A stretch of DNA of 64,000 nt. Origin: Cocleimonas sp. GTDB lineage: Bacteria > Pseudomonadota > Gammaproteobacteria > Thiotrichales > Thiotrichaceae. The notes below the pieces were generated by a model. That model worked only from the letters and a program-made list of their open reading frames with translations, was not told the DNA's origin and did no database searches. Where the stretch lies: assembly GCA_021647365.1 (NCBI GenBank), contig JAKIUW010000011.1:27406-91405 (forward strand), given 5' to 3'. Shown here in pieces: positions 51,539 through 61,200 of the stretch. Each line of letters begins with the position of its first letter. Position 1 is the first letter of the stretch. The position numbers were made by a program, and so were the translations under genes.

Positions 51539-54500
51539 ATGAAAACTAACACAATCGAAAAATATCTTTCTGCAAAGCTATTACAAGGGTTATTACTTGT
51601 AGCAACTGTTCTCACTGTTCAGGCGGATGATACAGAAGTATTTTTCACAGAAAGTGAAGTGAATAGTAATGTGTTATTTGTTATGGATAATTCTGGCAGT
51701 ATGTCTAAAGAGGTTGCAAACACCAGTAGCACTACCACTACCACTACTGGTGAGACTATACAGAAAAGTTTCTCTATAGGTGGAAATGACAAAAACACGG
51801 CTGTTGAAGATCGTACTAATGCAACTCTTGGGAACAATTGGGATAGTATTATTGTAGACGGTTGGTGGCGCACGGGTATTCGCTTTCCAAATATTAATAT
51901 TCCCCAAGGTGCTCAAATAACGAAAGCTTACATACGGCTTACTAACAGTGAGACCCAAGCAACGGTAGAGCCTGCAACTTGGGCGCCTAATGTGAATATG
52001 GCACTGATGATGAACGTTAATATTGAAGATACGACGACACCTAATGAATTTGATTCAAATAATAGAATCAATAATAGGACGTTAAATTCATTATCAGTTG
52101 ATTTTAATGTGCCTGTACCTACATCGGTAGGTCAAGTATATGAAACAAAAAATGCGAGTAGTGATATTAAGACACTTGTACAGGAAATCATTAATAAGGG
52201 AAATTGGCAAGAGGGAAATGCATTAGCATTTATTTTGAAAAAGAGTGCAGGGAATGGATTACGTTATTTCTATTCGCGTGGAGATGATGCACCAAAGCTA
52301 TTTATTGAATATACCACGGGTGGTAGTGAAGGTAGTAATAAAACACGTATGCAGGTTATGCAGGATGCATTGAAAACAGTACTAGCTGATGCTCCCACAA
52401 ATCTAAGTGTGGGTATTATGAATTATGGTGATACGACAGGAAACCGTGCAGAGAAGCCAAATGGCGTGAAGTTTGCGGTTAAACCTGTTAATAGCCTGGC
52501 AAGACCGATTGTAGAAGAGTCTTTAAAGGTTAATGGCGTTACTAAATGGAATTTGAGTTCAATTCCTGAGCCGAGTGCATCGGTAACGGTGGGTAACTTT
52601 TTAAGTGAAATAGCAGATGATTGGTCACCCAATGGTTTTACACCTATTGTTGATGCACTTTATGAGGCAGCTCTTTATTACAAAGGAGAGGAACTTGACT
52701 TTGGAAATGGAAAGGCTACTAAAAAATGGGCAGCACACCCCATTACTTATACACAACCTACACCAAATAAAGTTGAACCTATTTTAAAAACACATGAAAA
52801 AACGGTATGTGGAGCAACAAAAAATAAGAAAATATATGATTATGCTTGGAATAAGAAACTAACTCGATGGTTGAATGGCGATACAGATGGAATTAAGTGT
52901 CCGATAAATACTAGTGACCCGAGTAAAGTAGGGTCATCTGAAGCAAATTGTGCTGCTACAAAGTTTGCTTGTGGTGAATCGGATCGTTATCGTTTATGTA
53001 ATGACTGGCGAGAGGAAAGCGGCAGTTGGGAGAACTGTGATCCTGATCCTGATGAAGCTGGCAATCCTAAAGGTTGTGAATGGGTAGTAACTGAAGAAAG
53101 GGGTTGTTACGATACAGGAAGAAAAGGGCGTGCTCTAGGTGAATGGGCGACTGAGAGTTGGTGTACGTTTAAAATTTGTAAAAATGTTTACGAAGAAAAT
53201 CCTGTTCCTAAATATATTACCCCAATCGTTTCTGAATGCCAGAGTAATAATGTCATTCTAATGTCAGATGGAAAACCTGAATACAAAAACCTTAACTCAA
53301 AGCCGAAGGCCTATAATAAAGTAAAGTCTATGATTAGCGCTGATTATACTAACTGTAATAATAGCCCTAGTGGTTTTAAAAATGGCGCTTGTGGTAAAGA
53401 GCTAACACACCATTTGGCAGGTATTAAACTAGATGGCACGAAAATCTCCAATGCTGATCTTCTCTCAGATGTTGATGGACAGAATTTAGTGAATACATTT
53501 GTTATAGGTTTTTCATCAGGTATTAGTGATGAGGCAGAAGAGTATTTAAAAGATTTAGTAACTGTTGAAGATGATCCTGAAACAGAAAATAAAGAAGGTT
53601 ACTTTTCAGCGCAAAATGAGGCTGAATTAGCGGCTGCTTTTAAAGATTTATTAGATAAAATTGCTCAAGAAGCCCGTTCGCAGGCGTCCCCAGGTTACAG
53701 CGTAAATGTAAAAAGCGGCTTAGAGCATGAGGATGATATTTACATCCCAGTATTTGATAAAAGAAATAGCTCTCGTTGGTCGGGTAACTTAAAGAAGTTT
53801 AAGTTAGTTGATGCTGATGGTCATCGTAGTATAAGAGGTAGACCAGCAACGCGTCTTATTGCTAATAGTAATGCTGATGGTGATTATATTAGCGCAATGA
53901 ACGAGACAGGTTTGTTTGAAGATACTGCATGGGATGAATGGTCAAAAAGTGCCTCTCCTGATGGTGATGTGGTAGAGGCTGGTGGTACTGCTAGCTTATT
54001 AACTGATCCTAGTACACGTAAGTTGTATTCAAACCTTACAGGTAATAGTAATGTTCATTTGGCTACAGGTCAAAATAATACTATTAATACCAGTAGTGCG
54101 ATTACAACAAGCATGCTAGGGTTTGATCTTTCTACGCTTCCTAATCAATATTCACAACAGGAAATTTCGGATTATAAAGATAAGTTGATTAATTATATCC
54201 GAGGCTGGACTGATGGTATAGCAGATCCTAATTTCGATCCTGATAGTGATGAAAATGTAGGTAGTGCACGTTTGCACATGGGTGATATGTTGCACTCTGA
54301 GCCAGTTGTGATCACCTATCAATCGGCTGATGATGCAGGCAATGGTAAGAGGCAGTACATATTTGCAGCAACCAATGAAGGTTATCTTCATGCTTTTGAT
54401 TCTACGACGGGTTTAGAGAAGTTTGCATTTATGCCTAAAGAGTTACTTAAAAATGTAAGTAATCAGTTTACAGGAGAGGGCGAACATAAGTATGGCATCG

Positions 54501-55858
54501 ATGGTCAGATTAGTTATTGGCACAATGATGAGAACCATAACGGTAATGTAGATGGTTCTGAGCATGTATGGCTGTATTTTGGTTTACGTCGAGGAGGTCA
54601 TTCATATTATGCAATGGATGTAACCAATATTGATCGTCCTATACTTAAATGGGTAATTAATAACGATACATCGGGATTTTCTGAGTTGGGTCAAACTTGG
54701 TCTATGCCTTATATTGCGAATGTTTTGGTTGATGGAACAAAAACCCCCGCTGTTATATTCACTGGTGGTAACGATATTGATCAAGATTATGGTAAAGGTG
54801 ACTCTTATACAGAAAGTAGTGTAACGGGTGATGTTAATCAGTTGATTGCTGATGGTGTTTCAAATATATATATTGTAAACGCAAATACAGGTAGCTCATT
54901 ATGGAATATGAGAACGGCAGTCAGTAATGCTTCTGATGTTACTCACGCTCTTCCTGGTGGAGCGCGTATTTTAGATGTAAACCGTAATGGATTGCTGGAT
55001 AGAATGTATTTTGCAGATACGGGCGGTAATGTCTGGCGCTTAGATTTAGGTGAAGACTTAACAGCAGGGACATCAACTCTGGAAAAGTTTGCGACTCTTG
55101 GTGGTAGCAGTACAAATGCACGTAAGTTCTACAATGAGCCTGACGTTGCAATGTTACGCGCTAATGGACAGTTAATTTATACAGTATCTATTGGTAGTGG
55201 TCTTCGCCCTCATCCTGTGAATGATATTATTGATGATCATATGTTTATACTATTAGATAGATCACCTTTAGCAACATTACCAAGTGATTTTGATCCTATT
55301 GTAATCGGTGACTTAGCAAAAGTTGAGATAGGTAAGGCTGAAAACGGCAAGACTACGCTAACGCATGATGAAGGTTTTGGTGGTGAGGCTGGTGATAAAG
55401 CAATTACTGATCTTAAAGATAGCAGTAATCATAATAAAAAAGGTTGGTATGTGGCGTTTGGCGAGTCAGGTGAAAAAGTATTAGCAACATCCATGACTTT
55501 TGAAGGCTCTTTGATGTTTACAACCTTAGTACCAGAGCCAGCAGACGTAGATAACTCGAACATTTGTACTGTAGCAGGAACTCATGGACGTATTTATATA
55601 ATGGATATATTGACAGGTGAAGCTAGCGCTAATCTAGATGATGCAGATAGTGACTTAAATGATAACGATGTCTTTGAAGTTATCGCATCAGGTGAAATCC
55701 CTGGTACACCTCAAACCGTAGCAAATCAACTAGAGTGTACAGGTGAGCATTGTACACACTTATTTGATATTCGTATTGGCAAGAAAAATACGGAAGCCTC
55801 TGTCAGTAATGTTGCCGATGTTGAATCAATCTATTGGACGGATCCTATTGGTAAATAA
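51539..55858 (+). CDS. pilY1: Type IV pilus tip adhesin PilY1 (cassette 1, with nested domain and Cys-rich insert)
   Basis: 1439 residues with a signal peptide. Seen: VWA MIDAS DNSGS (50-54), at once interrupted by an about 180-residue beta-sandwich-like region (about 80-258: RFPNINIPQGAQITKAYIRL … APKLFIEYTT), then VWA continues (MQVMQDALKTVLADAP); an about 145-residue insert with 11 cysteines (about 423-567); then the C-terminal PilY1 beta-propeller with MGDMLHSEPVVI, a possible calcium loop (NDENHNGNVDG) and RMYFADTGGNVWRLDLG. Surface adhesin and pilus-dynamics regulator. Followed by a terminator. Confidence 0.92.
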   Translation: MKTNTIEKYLSAKLLQGLLLVATVLTVQADDTEVFFTESEVNSNVLFVMDNSGSMSKEVANTSSTTTTTTGETIQKSFSIGGNDKNTAVEDRTNATLGNNWDSIIVDGWWRTGIRFPNINIPQGAQITKAYIRLTNSETQATVEPATWAPNVNMALMMNVNIEDTTTPNEFDSNNRINNRTLNSLSVDFNVPVPTSVGQVYETKNASSDIKTLVQEIINKGNWQEGNALAFILKKSAGNGLRYFYSRGDDAPKLFIEYTTGGSEGSNKTRMQVMQDALKTVLADAPTNLSVGIMNYGDTTGNRAEKPNGVKFAVKPVNSLARPIVEESLKVNGVTKWNLSSIPEPSASVTVGNFLSEIADDWSPNGFTPIVDALYEAALYYKGEELDFGNGKATKKWAAHPITYTQPTPNKVEPILKTHEKTVCGATKNKKIYDYAWNKKLTRWLNGDTDGIKCPINTSDPSKVGSSEANCAATKFACGESDRYRLCNDWREESGSWENCDPDPDEAGNPKGCEWVVTEERGCYDTGRKGRALGEWATESWCTFKICKNVYEENPVPKYITPIVSECQSNNVILMSDGKPEYKNLNSKPKAYNKVKSMISADYTNCNNSPSGFKNGACGKELTHHLAGIKLDGTKISNADLLSDVDGQNLVNTFVIGFSSGISDEAEEYLKDLVTVEDDPETENKEGYFSAQNEAELAAAFKDLLDKIAQEARSQASPGYSVNVKSGLEHEDDIYIPVFDKRNSSRWSGNLKKFKLVDADGHRSIRGRPATRLIANSNADGDYISAMNETGLFEDTAWDEWSKSASPDGDVVEAGGTASLLTDPSTRKLYSNLTGNSNVHLATGQNNTINTSSAITTSMLGFDLSTLPNQYSQQEISDYKDKLINYIRGWTDGIADPNFDPDSDENVGSARLHMGDMLHSEPVVITYQSADDAGNGKRQYIFAATNEGYLHAFDSTTGLEKFAFMPKELLKNVSNQFTGEGEHKYGIDGQISYWHNDENHNGNVDGSEHVWLYFGLRRGGHSYYAMDVTNIDRPILKWVINNDTSGFSELGQTWSMPYIANVLVDGTKTPAVIFTGGNDIDQDYGKGDSYTESSVTGDVNQLIADGVSNIYIVNANTGSSLWNMRTAVSNASDVTHALPGGARILDVNRNGLLDRMYFADTGGNVWRLDLGEDLTAGTSTLEKFATLGGSSTNARKFYNEPDVAMLRANGQLIYTVSIGSGLRPHPVNDIIDDHMFILLDRSPLATLPSDFDPIVIGDLAKVEIGKAENGKTTLTHDEGFGGEAGDKAITDLKDSSNHNKKGWYVAFGESGEKVLATSMTFEGSLMFTTLVPEPADVDNSNICTVAGTHGRIYIMDILTGEASANLDDADSDLNDNDVFEVIASGEIPGTPQTVANQLECTGEHCTHLFDIRIGKKNTEASVSNVADVESIYWTDPIGK

Positions 55859-55880
55859 TGAATAGTATTATACTTAACTA

Positions 55881-55919
55881 ACAAAAAAAGAGCCTTTTAT
55901 AGGCTCTTTTTTTGTTTTT
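55881..55919 (+). terminator. Intrinsic terminator after PilY1 (cassette 1)
   Basis: AAAAAAAGAGCC pairs with GGCTCTTTTTTT around a TTTTATA loop; T-rich tail follows. It ends the first pil cassette. Confidence 0.92.
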
Positions 55920-55950
55920 CGGGTTTGAGAAATGGGTTTCTTAAAGATAT

Positions 55951-55977
55951 AAAGCACACCCCCCCACTTTTACATGG
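55951..55977 (-). repeat. Dispersed G-tract repeat between the pil cassettes
   Basis: AAAGCACA-C7-ACTTTTACATGG, 30 bp beyond the terminator and 160 bp upstream of the second pilV. Confidence 0.9.
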
Positions 55978-56135
55978 TTAATCCTCAAAGCCCATGATTA
56001 CACCACCTATCGGAAATACTCTGATAATAGTTGTTGTTTGCCAGAAATGCGGTAGGCTAGCAGTAATATAAAGATTTAAATGCGTAACTTGATAATCAGA
56101 ACGCATAATAATTAAAATAACTAAGTAAAAAAATA

Positions 56136-56684
56136 ATGAATAAACATTTTAACCATAAGCAGCATGGTTTTTCTCTCTTAGAAGTCTTAATCAGCATGGT
56201 AATTATTGCTGTTGGATTACTGGGTCTGAGTGGTTTACAAATAGCATCTCTTAAAGGCACGACTAATGCGCATTCACGTAATGTGGCAAGCCTTTTGGTT
56301 ATGGAGCTTAGCGAGCGTATGCGTGCAAATCCTTTGGGTGTTGCGGGTGCTTTTTATGAGAATGATGTGGTATGTGGCACTGTTGAAAGAGTTTGTCGAG
56401 GTGCTAATGAATGTTCTCCCGCAGAGGTTGCGCGACACGACGTGTTTGAAGTTATGTGCGGAACGAGAAGAACAGATGGTAGACAAGAAGGTGGTGCTGC
56501 TAATTTGCTACCAGCAGGTACATTACAAGTGAGTTGTACAGGTGGTTGTGGTGTGGTTAACGCAATACACGATGTAACGTTGGGCTGGAGTGAATCGCTC
56601 CTGCATAAAAATCAGAATGATACAAATACTAATGCAGATAAAAGTTCAAAAACACTTTCTATGACAATACCTATTATTCCTTGA
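56136..56684 (+). CDS. pilV: Type IV pilus minor pilin PilV (cassette 2)
   Basis: 182 residues, clearly paralogous to the cassette 1 copy over its length: QHG-FSLLEVLISMVIIAVGLLGLSGLQIASLKGTTNAHSRNVA, MELSERMRANP. The soluble domain has several cysteines (about four pairs) and diverges more. First of cassette 2; pilW follows after 13 bp. Confidence 0.93.
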   Translation: MNKHFNHKQHGFSLLEVLISMVIIAVGLLGLSGLQIASLKGTTNAHSRNVASLLVMELSERMRANPLGVAGAFYENDVVCGTVERVCRGANECSPAEVARHDVFEVMCGTRRTDGRQEGGAANLLPAGTLQVSCTGGCGVVNAIHDVTLGWSESLLHKNQNDTNTNADKSSKTLSMTIPIIP

Positions 56685-56697
56685 TATAAAAATAATT

Positions 56698-57669
56698 ATG
56701 AAAACACCTCAATTTACAAAACATCAAAAGACTTCATTGGAACTACAATTCCAAAGAGGTTTGTCCCTAGTTGAATTATTGATAGCAATGGTGATTGGTA
56801 TTTTTCTTGTGGGTGGGCTTATTACAAATTTTGTGAGCACAAAAGGCTCGGATAAGATGCGTAATATATCCAGTGAAATGGATTCTAGCGCACAAACGGC
56901 AATGAATATTTTGAGGCAAGCCATTACCCATGCCGCTTATCCTTCTATTAATAATATTGAGCTAGAAAAATCATTTGTAACAAAAAAAGACTTTCCAAAT
57001 GGTAGTTCGGACAATACTAGAATAGAAAACCCTAATTGTTCAGATGGGGTTGCTCGAGATATAACACGCCCAAGATATAAATTTAGAACTAGAGATGGTG
57101 GCGGTAGCGGCGGAAATGGTATTAGAGACCTTTTAACCATTGTTTCATTAGCGGATAACCCGCTAGACCCTGATGCCTTAGTTTACTACGATTGCACAGG
57201 CGGCGGAATGACAAGAAATGCGCATGATGTTGCTTGCAGTACGGATAATATGCCAAATAAAAGAGAGGCAAAAATATTTAGCACCTTTAGAGTGAAAAAT
57301 ACGGCGGGTACACCGACTTTATATTGCGATGGTAGTAGAGGAGGAGGGCAGCCTATAGCAGATAATGTTTATGCTATTCAGTATCTCTATGGTGTAACTA
57401 AAGACCCGCAAGATAAAGATATAGCAAAAACAATATACAAAGGAGCCAATGCTATAGACGATGCTGACGAGTGGGGGCTTGTAAATAGTGTTCAAATTGC
57501 ATTGCTAATGCAGTCAGCAGAAGAAAATGCAACAACTCAGGCGAGTGAATCTCAATATAGGTTATTGAATAGGAATATAAATATTCCTTCTGGTGGCCGT
57601 CACCGTCTCTACCGCGTATACACCACAACGGTAAACCTTGAAAACATGAATAAGGCGCCATTGTTATGA
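56698..57669 (+). CDS. pilW: Type IV pilus minor pilin PilW (cassette 2)
   Basis: 323 residues with RG-LSLVELLIAMVIGIFLVGGLI, and SSAQTAMNILRQAITHAAYPSINN as in copy 1. A glycine-rich stretch (RDGGGSGGNGIR) marks this copy. Overlaps pilX by 4 bp. Confidence 0.92.
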   Translation: MKTPQFTKHQKTSLELQFQRGLSLVELLIAMVIGIFLVGGLITNFVSTKGSDKMRNISSEMDSSAQTAMNILRQAITHAAYPSINNIELEKSFVTKKDFPNGSSDNTRIENPNCSDGVARDITRPRYKFRTRDGGGSGGNGIRDLLTIVSLADNPLDPDALVYYDCTGGGMTRNAHDVACSTDNMPNKREAKIFSTFRVKNTAGTPTLYCDGSRGGGQPIADNVYAIQYLYGVTKDPQDKDIAKTIYKGANAIDDADEWGLVNSVQIALLMQSAEENATTQASESQYRLLNRNINIPSGGRHRLYRVYTTTVNLENMNKAPLL

Positions 57670-58169
57670 TGAATACATTACAAACACCATCAAACTTAAG
57701 ACATCAAAAAGGTGCAACAATGATCACCACGTTGGTGTTTTTATTGTTGATGACAATTGTCACAGTTTCAGCCTCAAAAATGTCCATTTTGGAAATGTTA
57801 GTTTCAAGTAATAACCAACGGCAGATGGAGATGTTTCAGCAGACTGCAAATGATCTAAAAGAGCTTACAACTCCCGTTAAGTTCTTTGATGCTTATTATG
57901 CAAATGAGCATCAAATACCTTGGACACATAATCTTGATGCAAATCCATTAAAGCCAAGCACAAAAGAAAGCATTGCAAGTCGAGATTTTAAATATATTTG
58001 TGGGGGTTTTAATGGTCTTGCCGTCAGTATTGGGCCAAGTGAATCTCCCTGTTATTTGTATGATTTTGGAGTTAAAACTAGTCTGAGTAATTCAGGTGTT
58101 AGAGATAAGCACTTTAGAGGCGCAGGAAAAGAATTCCCCGATGGTACCAGAAATAGTACTTTAGATTAG
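57666..58169 (+). CDS. pilX: Type IV pilus minor pilin PilX (cassette 2)
   Basis: 167 residues: KG-ATMITTLVFLLLMTIVTVSASKMSILEMLVSS, matching copy 1 strongly in the N-terminal 60 residues; Glu5 absent. Coupled to pilW. A repeat follows before the second pilY1. Confidence 0.88.
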   Translation: MMNTLQTPSNLRHQKGATMITTLVFLLLMTIVTVSASKMSILEMLVSSNNQRQMEMFQQTANDLKELTTPVKFFDAYYANEHQIPWTHNLDANPLKPSTKESIASRDFKYICGGFNGLAVSIGPSESPCYLYDFGVKTSLSNSGVRDKHFRGAGKEFPDGTRNSTLD

Positions 58170-58196
58170 ATGATAGAGACATTGTAAAGTAAGCCC

Positions 58197-58223
58197 CATG
58201 TAAAACTAGGGGGGTGTGCTTTT
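58197..58223 (+). repeat. Dispersed G-tract repeat between pilX and pilY1 (cassette 2)
   Basis: CATGTAAAACTA-G6-TGTGCTTTT, 50 bp upstream of the pilY1 start. Cassette 1 has no repeat at this place. Confidence 0.88.
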
Positions 58224-58272
58224 ATATTTACATCAAATAAAAATAAACAACCTAATCCAGCAGGATAGAGTA

Positions 58273-61200
58273 ATGAAAAATTTAGTAAGCAACCTTCATA
58301 CCACATTAAAAACATTCTTAATAGTTTCAGTCTTGGCTGCAACGACGACATCCTACGGTGATGATACTGAGGTATTTTATTCCGTCAACGCTGCAAAGCC
58401 TAACTTATTATTTGTACTGGATATTTCTGGCAGTATGGGTCAAATGGTTCCAGGCGCAGCAACGGGAACAGCAGGAATCGCCGATAGGGAGATCACTAGT
58501 AGCGGTGATGATATGTATTCAAATTTTAATACAACGTCGACTTCTATACAGTTAAATCGCTGGAATTATTCAAGGTTTCGCTTTACTGGTGTAAACGTGC
58601 CACAAGGCTCAGAAATAACCGATGCATATATTCAATTTAATTCTGTTGGCTCAAGCTCTGGAGCTGTTGACCTGAATATTCATTTTCAAGGTGTTGATAA
58701 TGCACCTGTGGGAAATACGTCTGGCAACTTTTGGAGTTTTAGACGAAGTTATGGTACGCGCTTTGCTCCTGCGAGTAATTGGTCTGATAATCAACGAGGA
58801 TCTTCTCAACGTGCATCAATAACAAGAGAAGTGCAAAACTTGGTAACAAGAAATAATTGGAATACTTTCAATGCCATGGCATTTTATATTGGTGGTGGTA
58901 ATGGGAATGGTAGCCGTATAGTCTCCACATTTGATCACCCATCATTTATCGATCCAACATTACATATAGAGTATGTTACAGATGCTAGTAGCAGAATAAA
59001 GGTTATGCAGGACTCTTTAAAAGCTGTATTAGATACTGCACCTGATAATATCAAAGTGGGTTTAATGAACTACGGCCAGACTGGCTTAAGGCTTAATGAT
59101 CCTGAAGATCATCGTCAACACGCAGTGTCAGGTGTTGCTTTTCCAATTAAGGATATTAATGAAAAAGCACGTGTGACGATTCCCACCACATCTGATGTTT
59201 ATGGGTTGCCTAGCTATCCTGATGAGAATATAACCGTTCGTAATTATCTCTCGGATGTTGCAGATAGTTGGAGTGCAACGTCTTGGACGCCTATTGTTGA
59301 TTCTTTATACGAGGCTGCATTGTATTTCCGTGGTGAAAAAATGCATTACGGACAGACACTACCGACAGCAGGAGGCGCTCACCCAACAACGTACAACGGC
59401 AATGTTATAACAACAGATGTTAGCGATACCTCTGGAACAGGACGTGTGAATGCCACAGCGCCTACCTATAAGTCACCTATTGAAAGTAGTTGTCAGGAAA
59501 ACTATATTGTATTGATGACAGATGGAGCTCCGACATATCGTACTGGTACTACAAATTCATCGGGAAGGCGTCAGGGGCCGTTTGCTCGCATTCGTAATAC
59601 GGCTAATGGACCTCAAGGAATGCTGGCATCAGCTATTACAAGCTGTACTACAGCAGCAGGTGTTGGATTTGAAGGAGATTGTGGTGCTGAAATTACGAGA
59701 TATATTGCAAGCAATGACAATATGCCAGACCCGTCAGAAAGCCGCCCTGATGGTCAAGAAGGTGATCAGTTTATTGGGACGTATACTGTTGGTTTTTCGG
59801 TAAATTCAAATACAGAAACTTATCTAAAGAGCTTGGCTACAATCGATGATGGTAATGCTAATACGCAAGATGATGGGTATTTTGCTGCATCGGACCCTCA
59901 AACATTGGCTGATGCGTTTAGAAATATTTTAGAAGAGGTTGCAGCGCCTAAAGGCACTTTAGCATCACCAGGCTATAGTGTGAATGTAAAGAATGGTTTA
60001 GAGCATGAGAATGATATTTATATTCCTGTATTTGATCGTAAAAATGCATCACGCTGGGCTGGAAATTTAAAGAAGTTTAAGTTGATTGATGTTAATGGCA
60101 AAAGACATATTCGTGGTAAAAATGGTATTGATGCAACCAATGAACTAGGTGGTTTTACTACCGATGCTATTGATTACTGGTCTGATACATCAAACTCAAA
60201 CCCTGATGGAAAGATTGTGCAACGCGGAGGTTTGGCAAATAAATTGGATGATCCCGCAAACCGAAAAGTATATTCAAATCTTTCAGGAAATGTCGGTGTA
60301 AATCTTTATGATTTGGAAAATCATGTAAAAACTACGAATATGTCAAACCTAACAAATTCAGTATTAGGTGTAGCTAGCACTTCAACACCAGAATACAGAG
60401 AAAGACTGGTTCGTTTTATGCGAGGTAGAGTGAATGGGGACGCAAATGGTGATCCAAGATTCCATATGGGTGATATGTTGCACTCAGAGCCATTGGTAGT
60501 TACTTACAATAAAGGTGATGCAAATGGAGTAGGCAAAAAACAGTATATTTTTGCAGGTACCAATGAAGGATATTTACATGTCTTTAATACAGCAGATGAC
60601 CCTACAGTTGATGCCGATGCAGGTAAGGAGATGTTTGCTTTTATTCCTAAAGAATTATTAGGTACTATTTCTGAACCACAGTTTTTAAATGCAGGAACGC
60701 AAATTGATCATAAGTATGGCGTGGATGGTGCTTTAACGGTTTGGTTTAAAGATGATGGTGTAAAAGGTGTTGTTGATGGTAATGACCAAGTTATTGTTTA
60801 TTTTGGTCTGCGCCGAGGTGGTACATCATTTTATGCGCTTGATGTAACAGATATTGATGAACCGAAGCTCCTTTGGACAAAGTCTGCGGCTGATTATGGA
60901 TCTTCAATGGGGCAGTCTTGGTCAATTCCTTACCTTGCTAAAGTGGGTGTTGGTTCTAGCAAAACACCTAGAGAGGTAATGATTGTCAGTGGTGGTTATG
61001 ATGAAGCTGAAGATCGAGATTTAACTGATGGTTCTGGTAGGGTTGATAATGCACAAACGCCAATAACAGGTAATAACATAGGCAATGATATTTTAGTTCT
61101 AGATGCTAAAAATGGAAACCTACTTTGGTCATTATCTAGCTCTGATCGTGCTCAGATCAGTAGCAGTATTCCTGGAGGTGTAAGGATTATAGACACCAAT

